Shown: piece after piece, positions 1-8,381 of the stretch | Layout: the number at the start of each line of letters is the position of its first letter | Numbering within the stretch: position 1 is the first letter of the stretch | DNA from: a virus | Reading direction: 5' to 3' (one strand) | Virus record (IMG/VR): IMGVR_UViG_3300043449_000761 | Coordinates: 1-33,765 of that record | DNA: 33,765 nt | Notes under the pieces: model-generated | What the model saw: the letters and a program-made list of their open reading frames with translations, nothing else | What the model was told of the DNA's origin: nothing | Database searches by the model: none | Made by a program: the position numbers and the translations under genes

Positions 1-1846
1 CCCCCCAGTTTGTTCCAGCGTTTCCTCGGCTCTTGCAAATCACCATACTCGGCGCTACACCAAGACCGTGGCCAACAGTTGCATTAGCGCCAGTACCCGT
101 ATACGTCACCACACTAAACCCAGCAGTCGTATTCGCACTAACAGTGCTAGAAATACTTCCAGCAGTATTGCTTACGCCAGTGCCGTTTGCTTTCCATTGC
201 CAGCCGACATAAGTAGCCGCGTTAGTGTTGACCTGTGCAAGCGTGTTGACTGTAAACCCGTTGCTGTTGAATGAGGTTAGACCAGCATCAGAAGCAACCG
301 CCGCATCAGTCGTATTGGATTCAAGTCTATTCTGCGTACCGCGAATAACGTCATAAAGCGCATGATCCGTAGCCGCTGATCTAGACTTAATCCAAACCAA
401 ATCAGGCTGAAATGCCGCACCAGAGACGCTTAGACTTGATCCTGTGCCAGTGTATGTTGTAGCCGCCATGAAGCTCGCGCCATTGACAATGCTTGCCGCT
501 GGTAGATTCTGCGTGTTGAGTGCTTTGTAGCCAGTAGGAGGCGTGTAGGCGAAGGGGCGTTGGCCGAAGTTGGCGTTAAATGAAACGGCTTGAGCGTTAC
601 CATTTGACACAACAAAACAGTAGCTAATTGTTGAAGATGGCAAGCTAATTGCGCCTTGACTTGTATTGTTTTTATAGAACGTGACCGTTCCAGAATCAAT
701 GTCTAAAGCAATTCCGATAGTGTCAGTTGTATATGAAGCGCCATAAGATGATGCAGTGCCGTTTACGTTTTTGTCACCGTTGGCTCGATAAAGAACTGAA
801 TACTGTCCTGAGTTACCAACATCCGTTGCCCACCCATTTATGTTTGTTACTCCAACATAAGACCAAGTATCAGATGAAACAGGAGTAATTTCGCAATACC
901 ATTTACCTGATAAAGGCGCAGCAATCGTTGAACGAACACCATAACCAGCTAGATAAGGAGGGCCGCCAGCGGTAAGCGTTGCTGTTAAGTTTGCATTAGA
1001 TGCTGAATTTCCTTGAAGTTTTATTGCATTCCAAACCGCATAATTCCCCACCCCATAACTGCTTCCTGCAAACGGAGTCGGGCTATCAATCATCCAGTCA
1101 TACGTCGAACCAGACGTTAAGCTGATGTTGTTCGTGGTCCAGTTATTGCTGTTACCAGAGGAATCGTAGCCTAGCGTGGTTGTGCTAGTGCCGTTGCTGA
1201 AGTTCAGCTTGAAGCCGTTGGTTCCGTAAGTGCCAGAATATGCCTTTGGTTGCCATACGCCAGTGACAGGGTTGGTCTGTCCGAATGATGATGGGGTTAG
1301 GGCCTGACCGTCGATGAAGTTGATGTCGGCTAGGTAGCCGTCAAACGGATTGTTCCCGTTATAACTACCTATGTAATGGCCTACATTGTTATTGACAGAC
1401 GTATTTGTGTTTTGGGTAATCGTAAAAGTGCTTGATGAATAAGATGTAACTATCGCGTTGTTGATATACAGATTAAATTGCGGTGTTGATTGCGTGGTGT
1501 CAACAGACAATACAACGTGATACCAAGAAGCAGGATCACGCAGAAGGTTTGATGCTCTCTTGTCTACGACCACACTACTGCTAATCACCTGTGTATATTC
1601 AATAGCTCCAGTTGTACCTTTAATAGCAAACGTAAATCGTTCTGTGCTTGTTGGATTTGCCGAGAACAAAACAACATCACTCGACTGATTGCCAATTTTG
1701 ATCCAAGCACTATAAGTCCAAGTCTTTTTGTTAGACGCACTCCCCGGAGTCCTATTCAAATACGCACTTGCGCTAGAACGGAAGCGGAGAGAGTTGGCTA
1801 TCTGATAGCTACCGGATGCACCTTTTGATTTGCTTGCACTAAACAT
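1..1846 (-). CDS. Tail fibre/receptor-binding-like protein with LamG and SPRY-like domains (3' end beyond window)
   Basis: Reading the minus strand from the ATG at 1846, I translated 615 codons with no stop to the window edge, so the C-terminus is missing. The first ~190 residues look like a LamG (concanavalin-like) domain, with WTYSAWIKIG, WYHVVLSV and the typical ending HYIGSYNGNNPFDGYLADI. Residues ~310-430 look SPRY-like (WYCEITPVSSDTWSYVGV, then DIDSGTVTFYKNN). After that comes a module with FQPDLVWIKSRSAATDH and YVGWQWKANG, which I recall from phage tail proteins (perhaps DUF7483), then a possible repeat unit starting TYTGTGANATVGHGLGVAPSM. Such lectin-fold arrays usually bind cell-surface glycans. 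The start overlaps the previous stop by one base (TAATG), so translation is probably coupled. The receptor-binding role is inferred from fold and position. Confidence 0.8.
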   Translation of the reverse strand, partial: MFSASKSKGASGSYQIANSLRFRSSASAYLNRTPGSASNKKTWTYSAWIKIGNQSSDVVLFSANPTSTERFTFAIKGTTGAIEYTQVISSSVVVDKRASNLLRDPASWYHVVLSVDTTQSTPQFNLYINNAIVTSYSSSTFTITQNTNTSVNNNVGHYIGSYNGNNPFDGYLADINFIDGQALTPSSFGQTNPVTGVWQPKAYSGTYGTNGFKLNFSNGTSTTTLGYDSSGNSNNWTTNNISLTSGSTYDWMIDSPTPFAGSSYGVGNYAVWNAIKLQGNSASNANLTATLTAGGPPYLAGYGVRSTIAAPLSGKWYCEITPVSSDTWSYVGVTNINGWATDVGNSGQYSVLYRANGDKNVNGTASSYGASYTTDTIGIALDIDSGTVTFYKNNTSQGAISLPSSTISYCFVVSNGNAQAVSFNANFGQRPFAYTPPTGYKALNTQNLPAASIVNGASFMAATTYTGTGSSLSVSGAAFQPDLVWIKSRSAATDHALYDVIRGTQNRLESNTTDAAVASDAGLTSFNSNGFTVNTLAQVNTNAATYVGWQWKANGTGVSNTAGSISSTVSANTTAGFSVVTYTGTGANATVGHGLGVAPSMVICKSRGNAGTNWG

Positions 1847-2292
1847 TAAAATCCAGCTCCAAAAACGGCACCGTACCAGTTCGTACCGTCTGAGTAGAAG
1901 TTGAAAATGTCCTTCTTACTTGCAGTCGTAGTTACCGTTGGCGTTGTTCCTCCAGCCCAAGCGACTGTTGACCAAGATACAGTGTAACTACCTGATCCTG
2001 TGTAGAGGATCAATGTAAATGATTTTCCTGCCGCTGCTGTTGGCATGGTAATCGTCGGTGAGCCCGTCAGGGTGATGAGCTGCATGGTACCGTTAGTCAG
2101 GCTCAATGTGATGGCCGTGGACGAGTTGGCTGAATAGCTGGTTTCAGTGTAGTTGGTGATCGTCGGGTTCGGGTTCATCAGCACCGTTCCCGTAGTCGCC
2201 GGGAATGTGGCCGTATTGTTCGACGCGGAGTCCGTCGCCGCCATAGTGAGGCTGCCACCTGAAGGCAGGAGAAGTTTAGTTTGTCCACTCAC
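1846..2292 (-). CDS. Tail-fibre-associated beta-rich protein
   Basis: 148 residues, rich in Thr, Ser and Gly, with the pattern of phage fibre tips. An N-terminal segment (LLLPSGGSLTMAATDSASN, FPATTGTVL) resembles the repeated fibre motif seen in many tail proteins. It is followed by a beta-sandwich-like region (TAITLSLTNGTMQLITLTGS) and a C-terminus ending in DGTNWYGAVFGAGF, a common ending of fibre-tip domains. The start overlaps the upstream stop by four bases (ATGA) and the stop overlaps the next start by one. It lies in the tail-fibre cluster, so a structural role at the virion tip is likely. The exact function is not known. Confidence 0.7.
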   Translation of the reverse strand: MSGQTKLLLPSGGSLTMAATDSASNNTATFPATTGTVLMNPNPTITNYTETSYSANSSTAITLSLTNGTMQLITLTGSPTITMPTAAAGKSFTLILYTGSGSYTVSWSTVAWAGGTTPTVTTTASKKDIFNFYSDGTNWYGAVFGAGF

Positions 2293-2489
2293 GGTATTGT
2301 CCTCAAGAATTCGTCAACCTGTTCCTGCGTCATCACGTTGCCTTCGGGGTCTTCCAAGGGGGTTCCGTCAGCGACTTGGATTTTGAACTGTTGGTAGTCG
2401 GTGTTGGCGGGGTCGAAAGGAATGAAGGCGCTATCAGGCAAGCGAATAATCTGTTTTGCGCCATCGAAAGATTCGTATAGTTTGTACAT
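2289..2489 (-). CDS. Small fibre-cluster protein
   Basis: 66 residues starting MYKLYESFDGAKQIIRL. The segment RLPDSAFIPFDPANTDYQQF matches a small protein type commonly found beside phage tail-fibre genes, sometimes as the N-terminus of fibre-assembly proteins. The ATG at 2489 was chosen because it falls just after the stop of the upstream fibre gene (TAATATG) with GGAA upstream; a GTG five codons earlier would overlap that gene. It may help fibre folding or attachment; that is inferred from position only. Confidence 0.65.
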   Translation of the reverse strand: MYKLYESFDGAKQIIRLPDSAFIPFDPANTDYQQFKIQVADGTPLEDPEGNVMTQEQVDEFLRTIP

Positions 2490-2490
2490 A

Positions 2491-3651
2491 TTAGAGTTCC
2501 GCACTTGCCGTTATTCCGCTTGTTATATACGCAGAAGAATATGCTCCTGATGCAGATGAAGTTATAAAATACCTGCATCCTTGTGGACTTGCACCATCGG
2601 CAGTATCGGTACAATTTGATAGCACCGCAGTTCCTTTAGATAATGTAGGAATTGCTCGTTTTTGCACTTGAAATGCGATAGTCATCTGAGTGACTTGCGA
2701 AGCTCCAGATGCTTGATTGGCTACACATGGATAGCGACTATTTGCATCGCCAAACCCAATCTGTTCATAGTAACGCTGGCAAAGAGCCAGCTCAGTGCCA
2801 TACAGCCTGTTCTCAAACGGTGTTGCCGTAGCGCCTTTTTCGAGTTGGACGCCGGTGATGTAGAAGGTTGCGCCGGTTGTAGCTACCAAATTCACGTTGC
2901 TAGAAAGCCTACGATAATCTCCACTAAGCCAAGTATTTGCTGTTGTTGTTTGGCCAAACCCAAAACCTAAATCCCAAGTTGCAGTAAAGCCGATACCGTT
3001 AGTTGTTAGCCATGTACCTGTTGTATCACCGGGGATAGTGATCGTTTTTTGTTCCCAAGTATTCGCTGCGTTTACTGTGTACTGGGCAACATAGCTTCTT
3101 GAAGAATCTGAGTTTTGTATGTTAAGAGCATACGTACCGGTTACGCTTGAGCGCACCCAAAAAGATAAAGTTACAGAAGTCGCACTCGAATTGCCCCAGT
3201 TTAAATCTGAAGCGTTTAAGCCTTCTATTTTTTGAAGGATGCACGGGTAATCACCAGCGGCGGGGGTTGCCCCCGATGTAACAGTAAACAAAAGACTGTT
3301 TATAAACCCTGCTGGTGCTGTGGTAGATCGTTGCCCTGTGGCTCCGCCAGCAACTCGCCCGTACATTTGAAAACGATCAACAGCATAAGCGGCGCTGCCG
3401 CCAAGACTAATACTCGCCCCAGCATTCCGCTGGTCAATCATCATCGCGCCATTGATGATCTTGTTTCGCATCCCGGCAAGCTGAGTGCTTGTAGGACCGG
3501 AGGTTGCTTCGACTGTGTTGCTTCCTGCGGCGGTTAGCGTTTTGTTTGTCAGGGTCTGGGTATCCGTGGTGCCCACGCCTGAGCCAGCGACGTTGTCCGT
3601 ACCGCCAGCAGGGTAGGTAACTCCAGTTGTCCCATTGATCGTAACCGTCAT
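2491..3651 (-). CDS. Tail fibre protein with carbohydrate-binding-like fold
   Basis: 386 residues. The N-terminus has a beta-helical fibre repeat look (TDTQTLTNKTLTAAG, a motif seen in many phage fibres). Residues ~65-80 contain RNKIINGAMMIDQRNAGAS, a hallmark of a large group of phage tail proteins whose following domain looks like a jelly-roll carbohydrate-binding module. TFYITGVQLEKGATATPFENR supports that fold and ends it. A further C-terminal domain of ~110 residues begins CQRYYEQIGFG. The ATG at 3651 overlaps the upstream stop by four bases (ATGA); a GTG four codons earlier is possible. Probable role: host-surface binding. Confidence 0.8.
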   Translation of the reverse strand: MTVTINGTTGVTYPAGGTDNVAGSGVGTTDTQTLTNKTLTAAGSNTVEATSGPTSTQLAGMRNKIINGAMMIDQRNAGASISLGGSAAYAVDRFQMYGRVAGGATGQRSTTAPAGFINSLLFTVTSGATPAAGDYPCILQKIEGLNASDLNWGNSSATSVTLSFWVRSSVTGTYALNIQNSDSSRSYVAQYTVNAANTWEQKTITIPGDTTGTWLTTNGIGFTATWDLGFGFGQTTTANTWLSGDYRRLSSNVNLVATTGATFYITGVQLEKGATATPFENRLYGTELALCQRYYEQIGFGDANSRYPCVANQASGASQVTQMTIAFQVQKRAIPTLSKGTAVLSNCTDTADGASPQGCRYFITSSASGAYSSAYITSGITASAEL

Positions 3652-4154
3652 AACACCACCCACAAAGAGCCATCGGCAATCGTTACCGTCACGCCGCTAT
3701 TTACACTGACAGGACCTGCTGAGAAGCCGTTGTTACCCGTGGCAATCGTATAGTTCTGAGAGACTGCCTGTGCGTTGACCGTGATCCCGTTACTAGAGAC
3801 CATTGCCGGAGCGGTGGCTTCACCCAGAGGGTTCTTATAGACCGACTGCGTAGCAGGATAATCACACCAGACGTAGGCTGAGTTGCCCGCGAGATTAATA
3901 GGGACCGTGGTCCCTGAAGAGTTGGTATAGACCGTATCGCGAGAGAGCGTATTCGGAGTGCCTGCGAGAACTGTGCCCAGACCAATTTCCCAGACCTGTG
4001 CGGTCTGGTCGTAGATGACATAGTAGGTCGTATTTCCCGTGCCGATACCGGACACAAAGGTCCGGTTACCAGCTACAGCACCTGCAAGATTAAGGGTGCC
4101 CGTCCCCGCTGTTGTCGAGGTCTCTTGGACCCGATCCGCTACTACGAAGGCCAT
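3648..4154 (-). CDS. Virion protein of the fibre cluster
   Basis: 168 residues. It begins MAFVVADRVQETSTTAGTGT, has YYVIYDQTAQVWEIGLGTV in the middle, and ends with SVNSGVTVTIADGSLWVVL. This arrangement is common in phages from marine and freshwater sets, where it sits just before the tail fibres. The C-terminal part resembles the short beta strands that cap fibre proteins. The start has AAGGAG upstream with suitable spacing. It is probably a structural linker or fibre base, but I cannot name a specific function. Confidence 0.7.
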   Translation of the reverse strand: MAFVVADRVQETSTTAGTGTLNLAGAVAGNRTFVSGIGTGNTTYYVIYDQTAQVWEIGLGTVLAGTPNTLSRDTVYTNSSGTTVPINLAGNSAYVWCDYPATQSVYKNPLGEATAPAMVSSNGITVNAQAVSQNYTIATGNNGFSAGPVSVNSGVTVTIADGSLWVVL

Positions 4155-4164
4155 TCATGGCTCC

Positions 4165-4770
4165 TTAGCTGGTGGCTGAGGTAGAGTAGGTTACGCTAAC
4201 CGTATCACCTGCCGTTGTAGTCTTGGCCGTGGTGAAAGCACCTGCGCTATAAAGCGTACCTGCCGTTGAACCTTGAGTATTCACAGCACCCGTACCCGTA
4301 ACGAGGAAACATCCGCCGACCGTGCCGCCCGCGCCCGTGATGGTATAGGTGATCGCAGAAGCTGCCTTGGAGGTGACGTTGGCCGGAGATGCGCCCGTAG
4401 AGGTCGCAGAAGCAAAAGAAGCCGTGCCCCGCACCGCTGAGCCACCAACCGTGTAGTTAGAGAACTCAGTCCAACCGCTGTGTGAAGACATGGTGTCGGT
4501 CGCGTCAAACGTCGGACCAGAACCTGAGATCAAACCCAGAAACGGACCTACCGTGGTATAGCTAGTACCTGAGAGAAGGGTGTCCAGCATGAGCTGCTTA
4601 CCGACCGCAACGACCAGATTGGGGAACTCTTCGTACCATTTAAGGACACCGTGGCGATCCCGGCATTCGACATGATAGGAACCCACAACGCCGATGTTTT
4701 CTACAGAACCCGCCTTAGCCTGAAACACGACTTCAGCGTGGTCGCCAAAAGATGAAAATTCATTACTCAT
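4165..4770 (-). CDS. Virion-associated protein, Thr/Ser/Gly-rich
   Basis: 201 residues starting MSNEFSSFGDHAEVVFQAK. The first ~85 residues are well mixed and contain YHVECRDRHGVLKWYEEFPN followed by NLVVAVGKQLMLDTLLSG, a motif common to phage virion proteins near the tail. The rest is a low-complexity Ala/Thr/Ser/Gly beta-type sequence. The start at 4770 has GAGG seven bases upstream; a longer reading to 4869 would overlap the neighbouring gene by ~90 bases. Probably a tail or fibre-base component. Confidence 0.7.
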   Translation of the reverse strand: MSNEFSSFGDHAEVVFQAKAGSVENIGVVGSYHVECRDRHGVLKWYEEFPNLVVAVGKQLMLDTLLSGTSYTTVGPFLGLISGSGPTFDATDTMSSHSGWTEFSNYTVGGSAVRGTASFASATSTGASPANVTSKAASAITYTITGAGGTVGGCFLVTGTGAVNTQGSTAGTLYSAGAFTTAKTTTAGDTVSVTYSTSATS

Positions 4771-4780
4771 TTGAGCCTCA

Positions 4781-5206
4781 TCAGTAAATAATGACCGGCG
4801 CTGTCGTGCTGGTGTTTGCCGGAAAAGTGACCGTGAATGGGGCCGCACTCGTTGAGTAGGAACCGCCAAAATTTAGCACCGCCACGGAGCGGTTGCCCTT
4901 AGACGCATTGTATATCAATGCTCCTGCCGTCGTCAGCGTGGAATTAGCCCACGTAATTGGTTCCCAGCTTGTATACGCCGTAGTACCAGAGAGCGCCACG
5001 CCCAACCCCGTCAGGGTTTCTCCGCCCGCGGTGTAGCCTGTGCCTACCACTTCACCGGAAGTCGTGTAGACCGTCGTAGATGCGCTGATATTGGACGCAC
5101 TTGTATAAAGCGCGATTTTGAACGTATCGCCACCGACGAGCGAGAAGTTGTGGATGCCTTCGAGAAGCTCTTGTTTGAAACTGGCGGTCAGCGCTTGGGT
5201 GATCAT
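4781..5206 (-). CDS. Virion structural protein
   Basis: 141 residues. Its opening, MITQALTASFKQELLEGIHNF, with the following DTFKIALYTSASNISASTT, is a conserved signature of a phage structural family found next to tail genes in many environmental phages. It also has TGYTAGGETLTG and a C-terminus rich in Thr and Ser. The start overlaps the stop of the upstream adaptor gene by four bases (ATGA). The role is probably in the tail or tail-fibre base. Confidence 0.7.
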   Translation of the reverse strand: MITQALTASFKQELLEGIHNFSLVGGDTFKIALYTSASNISASTTVYTTSGEVVGTGYTAGGETLTGLGVALSGTTAYTSWEPITWANSTLTTAGALIYNASKGNRSVAVLNFGGSYSTSAAPFTVTFPANTSTTAPVIIY

Positions 5207-5868
5207 ACGACTTTGTCCCTAACCTGCATGGTGCGGTACATATCAGCGCGATCTTTCCCATCAGAAAGTTGTTTGAGAAGTTGTATCGCTTGGTCGTATT
5301 TAGCCTGATAAGACTGAATTAAATCGGCCTCACCCTTTAAAAAAACATAAGCTTCAACCAAAGCGCCGTACAACAGCACGTTCGGGTAGTTCGTACTCAG
5401 CCAAGTCGTTCCAGCAGTCACAATCGACTCAGGATAGGCAAAGTAATGCAGCTCGATGTTGTAGTTCACATCGGGCGTCGGACCCAAGATGAAGGTGTTG
5501 TTGTCGAACAGACCATAGTACTGCGGCGTGCCCGTCACGCCGGGAAACGGAAAGAACTCGCGAATGTAGTTCACATCCTTATTCAGCATGTACCGATAGC
5601 CATCGGCCTGTGTCGCCCCAGAGTTCATCACAGCAACGGAGAACGTCGCCAGAAAATCTGAGGGGAGCGTCAGATATGGAAAACTGGCTGTAGCCGAGCC
5701 CGTGACATTCTTGCGGAATGCCGGAAGCTGGACCGTGTTATTGACCAGTCTCTCCGTATCCTGAATGAACGTCGGGATATTTCCGACAAACGTGTCTTCG
5801 TTCGACTCAGTAAAAGCCTGAATCGCGTTGGTAAGACCTGTGTAAGTCGTAATATCGTAGGAAGTCAT
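5203..5868 (-). CDS. Head-tail adaptor-like protein (SU10-adaptor type)
   Basis: 221 residues. The N-terminal half has a helical start (YTGLTNAIQAFTESNEDTFV) and FIQDTERLVNNTVQLPAFRKN. The middle has beta segments, including PYLTLPSDFLATFSV. The C-terminus is helical (YGALVEAYVFLKGEADLIQSY). This layout matches adaptor proteins that sit between portal and tail in P22-like and SU10-like phages. A second adaptor-like gene lies two kilobases upstream, which suggests a two-layer connector. The assignment is by pattern; no structure was compared. Confidence 0.65.
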   Translation of the reverse strand: MTSYDITTYTGLTNAIQAFTESNEDTFVGNIPTFIQDTERLVNNTVQLPAFRKNVTGSATASFPYLTLPSDFLATFSVAVMNSGATQADGYRYMLNKDVNYIREFFPFPGVTGTPQYYGLFDNNTFILGPTPDVNYNIELHYFAYPESIVTAGTTWLSTNYPNVLLYGALVEAYVFLKGEADLIQSYQAKYDQAIQLLKQLSDGKDRADMYRTMQVRDKVV

Positions 5869-5870
5869 TC

Positions 5871-6032
5871 TTAGCCCATCTTGGTGCTGTGCTTAGTGCC
5901 CTTCGTAGCCGCGCCTGTACCGCGCGTCTTGACAGTCTGCGTCGATGCGATATTGTTTGGGTACCCAGAGGTATTAGGAATGAGCCCTTGCTTGCTGTAT
6001 GCCGAAGCTGGCTTGTTCTCGATCTTAGCCAT
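5871..6032 (-). CDS. Small basic protein, 53 aa
   Basis: A complete 53-residue frame starting MAKIENKPASAYSKQGLIPN and ending TKGTKHSTKMG. The start overlaps the upstream stop by one base (TAATG) and it ends two bases before the next gene. It contains many Lys, Ser and Thr and no hydrophobic core, so it is probably disordered. It is one of several small basic proteins in this part of the late operon. Virion or DNA-associated roles are possible, but nothing in the sequence proves it. Confidence 0.6.
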   Translation of the reverse strand: MAKIENKPASAYSKQGLIPNTSGYPNNIASTQTVKTRGTGAATKGTKHSTKMG

Positions 6033-6226
6033 TAACGCCCCCGACCAGACTTCTGGTTCATAGCACGGCTCAAATTCTTGCCGTATTTCTTACGATCAAG
6101 GGAGGTAGGTCCACCCTTCTTCAGACCTTTCAGATCAGTCTTCTTGCCGCCGTGAAGCTGTTTGTCGTGCATACCCACAGCCTTTTTCACAAGTTTCTTA
6201 TCTTGGACTACATCATCATGCTTCAT
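6032..6226 (-). CDS. Small Lys-rich protein, 64 aa
   Basis: 64 residues starting MKHDDVVQDKKLVKKAVGMH, very rich in Lys, Gly and Arg (GGKKTDLKGLKKGGPTSLDR, ending NQKSGRGR). The ATG at 6226 has GAGG six bases upstream. An ATG four codons earlier overlaps the previous stop but has no ribosome-binding site. It is strongly basic, so it may bind nucleic acid or pack in the virion; its function is unknown. Confidence 0.65.
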   Translation of the reverse strand: MKHDDVVQDKKLVKKAVGMHDKQLHGGKKTDLKGLKKGGPTSLDRKKYGKNLSRAMNQKSGRGR

Positions 6227-6234
6227 AGTGTGCC

Positions 6235-6618
6235 TCATAAAATGGCATTGCCCGGAAGCGGAGGAACGATCACGACACCGGGGGTTACAGAGGTGAACGC
6301 CGTAATTCTAACATTGTTCAGATAAGTGGTTACCTGCTGCGTGGCGACAGGCGCAAATGCGAAGTCAGAGCAGCTATCATTTCTATTCGTGTCAGGACGA
6401 GGCTCACGGAGAGCCTGCGGGTCATTAGAGACCTTTTGTGAACCAATGATACCGACCCAATTTTGGGGGTGGTCAGGGTCCCAGCATTCAGGGCAGACCT
6501 TCTCATTGATCAGCTTGCCCATGATGTAAAACTTCTTGAGCTTCTTGAGATCGTATCTCTGCGCACAACGGTCACAGAAACCGAAGGCTCGCTTATAACT
6601 AGCGAACCGTGTAGCCAT
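6235..6618 (-). CDS. Zinc-ribbon virion-region protein
   Basis: 127 residues. Cys15, Cys18, Cys42 and Cys45 (FCDRC and VCPEC) form a likely zinc ribbon in the first 50 residues, followed by DPDHPQNW. This small-zinc-ribbon type, with CDRC, RYDLKKL and CPEC, is widespread in environmental phages beside head-tail connector genes. The C-terminal half is Thr/Val/Pro-rich (VTPGVVIVPPLPGNAIL) and may be strand-like. It starts one base before the stop of the 234-aa adaptor-like gene. Probably a structural or assembly factor. Confidence 0.65.
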   Translation of the reverse strand: MATRFASYKRAFGFCDRCAQRYDLKKLKKFYIMGKLINEKVCPECWDPDHPQNWVGIIGSQKVSNDPQALREPRPDTNRNDSCSDFAFAPVATQQVTTYLNNVRITAFTSVTPGVVIVPPLPGNAIL

Positions 6619-7322
6619 TACCAGCCGCCGCCCAAGTAACCCGCCATCGGAACGAATCGTACTGGGGCCTTTTCGCGATCTTCATCCTTGGCAAGCTGGA
6701 AGACTTCGTCGTAGTTGGCCTTCAGCATCTGAATGCGGTTCGGATCAAGTTCCGGCTGTTTCATGGCAAGTTGATAGGCAAGCCCAGCGGTCAACGCATC
6801 ATAGAAGCGGAACGGTACGTCCTGAGTGGTCGCACCTGACTGTCCTGCATCATCCATACGGCGAAGGTACCAATAGTGGAAAATGTATCCACTGACGTTC
6901 GGAGTCGGCCAAATGTTGATCTGAGGAATCGGAGTCTGACGATTGACCCACACCTGCACCGGGCGCCCTGTAGCCAGCTTATTAGGGATGGCTGCATACG
7001 TAGAGAGCGAGATACGCGGAATGATGATATCAGTCTGATTGTACTGACTGCCCTGATTCTGACGAATCACCTGCTCGAAAATATCGATGCAGTCTTCAGG
7101 AAGATTGTACGTACCTTGGCCTGCTGTCAGAGTGATATCCGCCGGAGTGATCGTCCACAGATTGATCCCCTGATTGGCCCATGAGGTCAGCAGGTAGTTG
7201 AGACTCCGCCGCGCTGTACGCGCCTGATAACCCGTGCGAATCTCAAGACCAACGCGCTCGTAGGCTTCCTCGATGATTTCATCGAGTTGGGGATTCCAAT
7301 CTGTTACGCCAGAAGTGGTCAT
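6618..7322 (-). CDS. Head-tail connector (P22 gp4-like tail accessory protein)
   Basis: 234 residues. It starts with a helical segment (NPQLDEIIEEAYERVGLEIRTG) followed by ARRSLNYLLTSWANQGINLW, then a beta segment (ITLTAGQGTYNLPEDCIDI). The middle has VNRQTPIPQINIWPTPN, and it ends with a helix containing AYQLAMKQPELDPNRIQML. This order is the usual layout of P22 gp4-like tail accessory proteins that dock on the portal. It lies downstream of portal and capsid and overlaps its neighbours by one base on each side. High confidence for a connector role, moderate for the exact family. Confidence 0.75.
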   Translation of the reverse strand: MTTSGVTDWNPQLDEIIEEAYERVGLEIRTGYQARTARRSLNYLLTSWANQGINLWTITPADITLTAGQGTYNLPEDCIDIFEQVIRQNQGSQYNQTDIIIPRISLSTYAAIPNKLATGRPVQVWVNRQTPIPQINIWPTPNVSGYIFHYWYLRRMDDAGQSGATTQDVPFRFYDALTAGLAYQLAMKQPELDPNRIQMLKANYDEVFQLAKDEDREKAPVRFVPMAGYLGGGW

Positions 7323-8110
7323 TACGGCTGTCCGTCATTCTTGATCAGGATGATGTTGAAGTATGAACTTACCGCGTTGTTGGCTGCAGTCCCTATGGCC
7401 GTGGCTCCGACGCAGTTTTTCTCGTGGATTACGTAGGGGTATATGAAAGAAAAATCAGCAGTGGAGTTATTCACCGTTGTTACGGCTCCCACCCGAACAA
7501 TCCCGTCCGTACCATGCTGCTTCAAAAAACCTGTGACCGCGGTTGTACCCGACGCTTGGCCTGAAGAAAACGAACCATGTGTCATGTAGCCGGTGTAGCC
7601 CGCCGGAACGCAATAGTGCCCCGTAGTGCGGTTGTTGTAGCCAACTGCAATCATGTCATACAGAACTGCCGGGACACCCGCGGTTACTACACCCGTACCC
7701 GCATTAATATCACCCGCGTTAGCGCCGCCAGAACCGACAGTAGCCACATAAAATTGGTTTACGTAGAGATAACTATTGGTCGTGTTTACCGCGGTCTGTC
7801 CAGCAAGGATGACCGTTTCACTAACTTGGTTATAACTACCATCAAGACCAACAATCGTTACCGTCCGTGCCCCAGTCCCTAGCGCCGTATCACTCGCGCT
7901 TGACGAGCTGATTTTAAGCACAGAAGCCGTAGTAGGGTGTGGAACCGTCCCACCATCCGGCCAAACAGACTCTTCAGATGTGTCTACGTCTGGGTTGTAC
8001 CCAAAAACAATAATCGAGGAGTGCATCGTGATCTGGCCACGTGCAACCTGAAGCTCGAAGGGTTCAAACTTGCCCATCCGAGTGATGGAGGAGACAACGC
8101 TTCCAGTCAT
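7322..8110 (-). CDS. Virion structural protein
   Basis: 262 residues starting MTGSVVSSITRMGKFEPFEL. It contains VFGYNPDVDTSEESVWPDGG, SDTALGTGARTVTIVGLDG and then NQVSETVILAGQTAV. I recognise this set from structural proteins of environmental phages, where the central part forms a beta-sandwich. GAGG lies upstream of the ATG at 8110. The gene sits between small basic proteins and the connector gene. It could be a capsid decoration or minor head protein; the sequence alone does not decide. Confidence 0.7.
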   Translation of the reverse strand: MTGSVVSSITRMGKFEPFELQVARGQITMHSSIIVFGYNPDVDTSEESVWPDGGTVPHPTTASVLKISSSSASDTALGTGARTVTIVGLDGSYNQVSETVILAGQTAVNTTNSYLYVNQFYVATVGSGGANAGDINAGTGVVTAGVPAVLYDMIAVGYNNRTTGHYCVPAGYTGYMTHGSFSSGQASGTTAVTGFLKQHGTDGIVRVGAVTTVNNSTADFSFIYPYVIHEKNCVGATAIGTAANNAVSSYFNIILIKNDGQP

Positions 8111-8120
8111 GATTTATTCC

Positions 8121-8381
8121 TCAACAATTCCAAGCCCGCAGGCTTTTGTTAATACGACTATTCGGGTCATTAGCAGTTTTGCTGCTGGTTAATTTCTTCT
8201 TCATACCCTGCATACGCGAGCAAAATGACTTGCGTCGACCTGCGTCTTCCTTCGTCTTAGGCTTCGGGGCCGGAGGTTTCAAGTTCATCCCTTGCGCCTT
8301 TGCGCTGGCTCGACCTTTGGCATTCAAACCGCCTTTAGGGTCTTTCCCCTCCTTACGAGTCCATGCTGCTGACTTAGCCAT
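8121..8381 (-). CDS. Basic DUF6321-like protein
   Basis: 86 residues rich in Lys, Arg, Gly and Ala. The opening AAWTRKEGKDPKGGLNAKGR and the later RRKSFCSRMQGMKKKLTSSK match a small basic protein I recall as DUF6321, present in several marine and freshwater phages. The C-terminus ends RINKSLRAWNC. It overlaps the upstream 51-aa gene by one base (TAATG). The sequence suggests a DNA- or virion-binding role; the actual function of the family is not established to my knowledge. Confidence 0.7.
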   Translation of the reverse strand: MAKSAAWTRKEGKDPKGGLNAKGRASAKAQGMNLKPPAPKPKTKEDAGRRKSFCSRMQGMKKKLTSSKTANDPNSRINKSLRAWNC

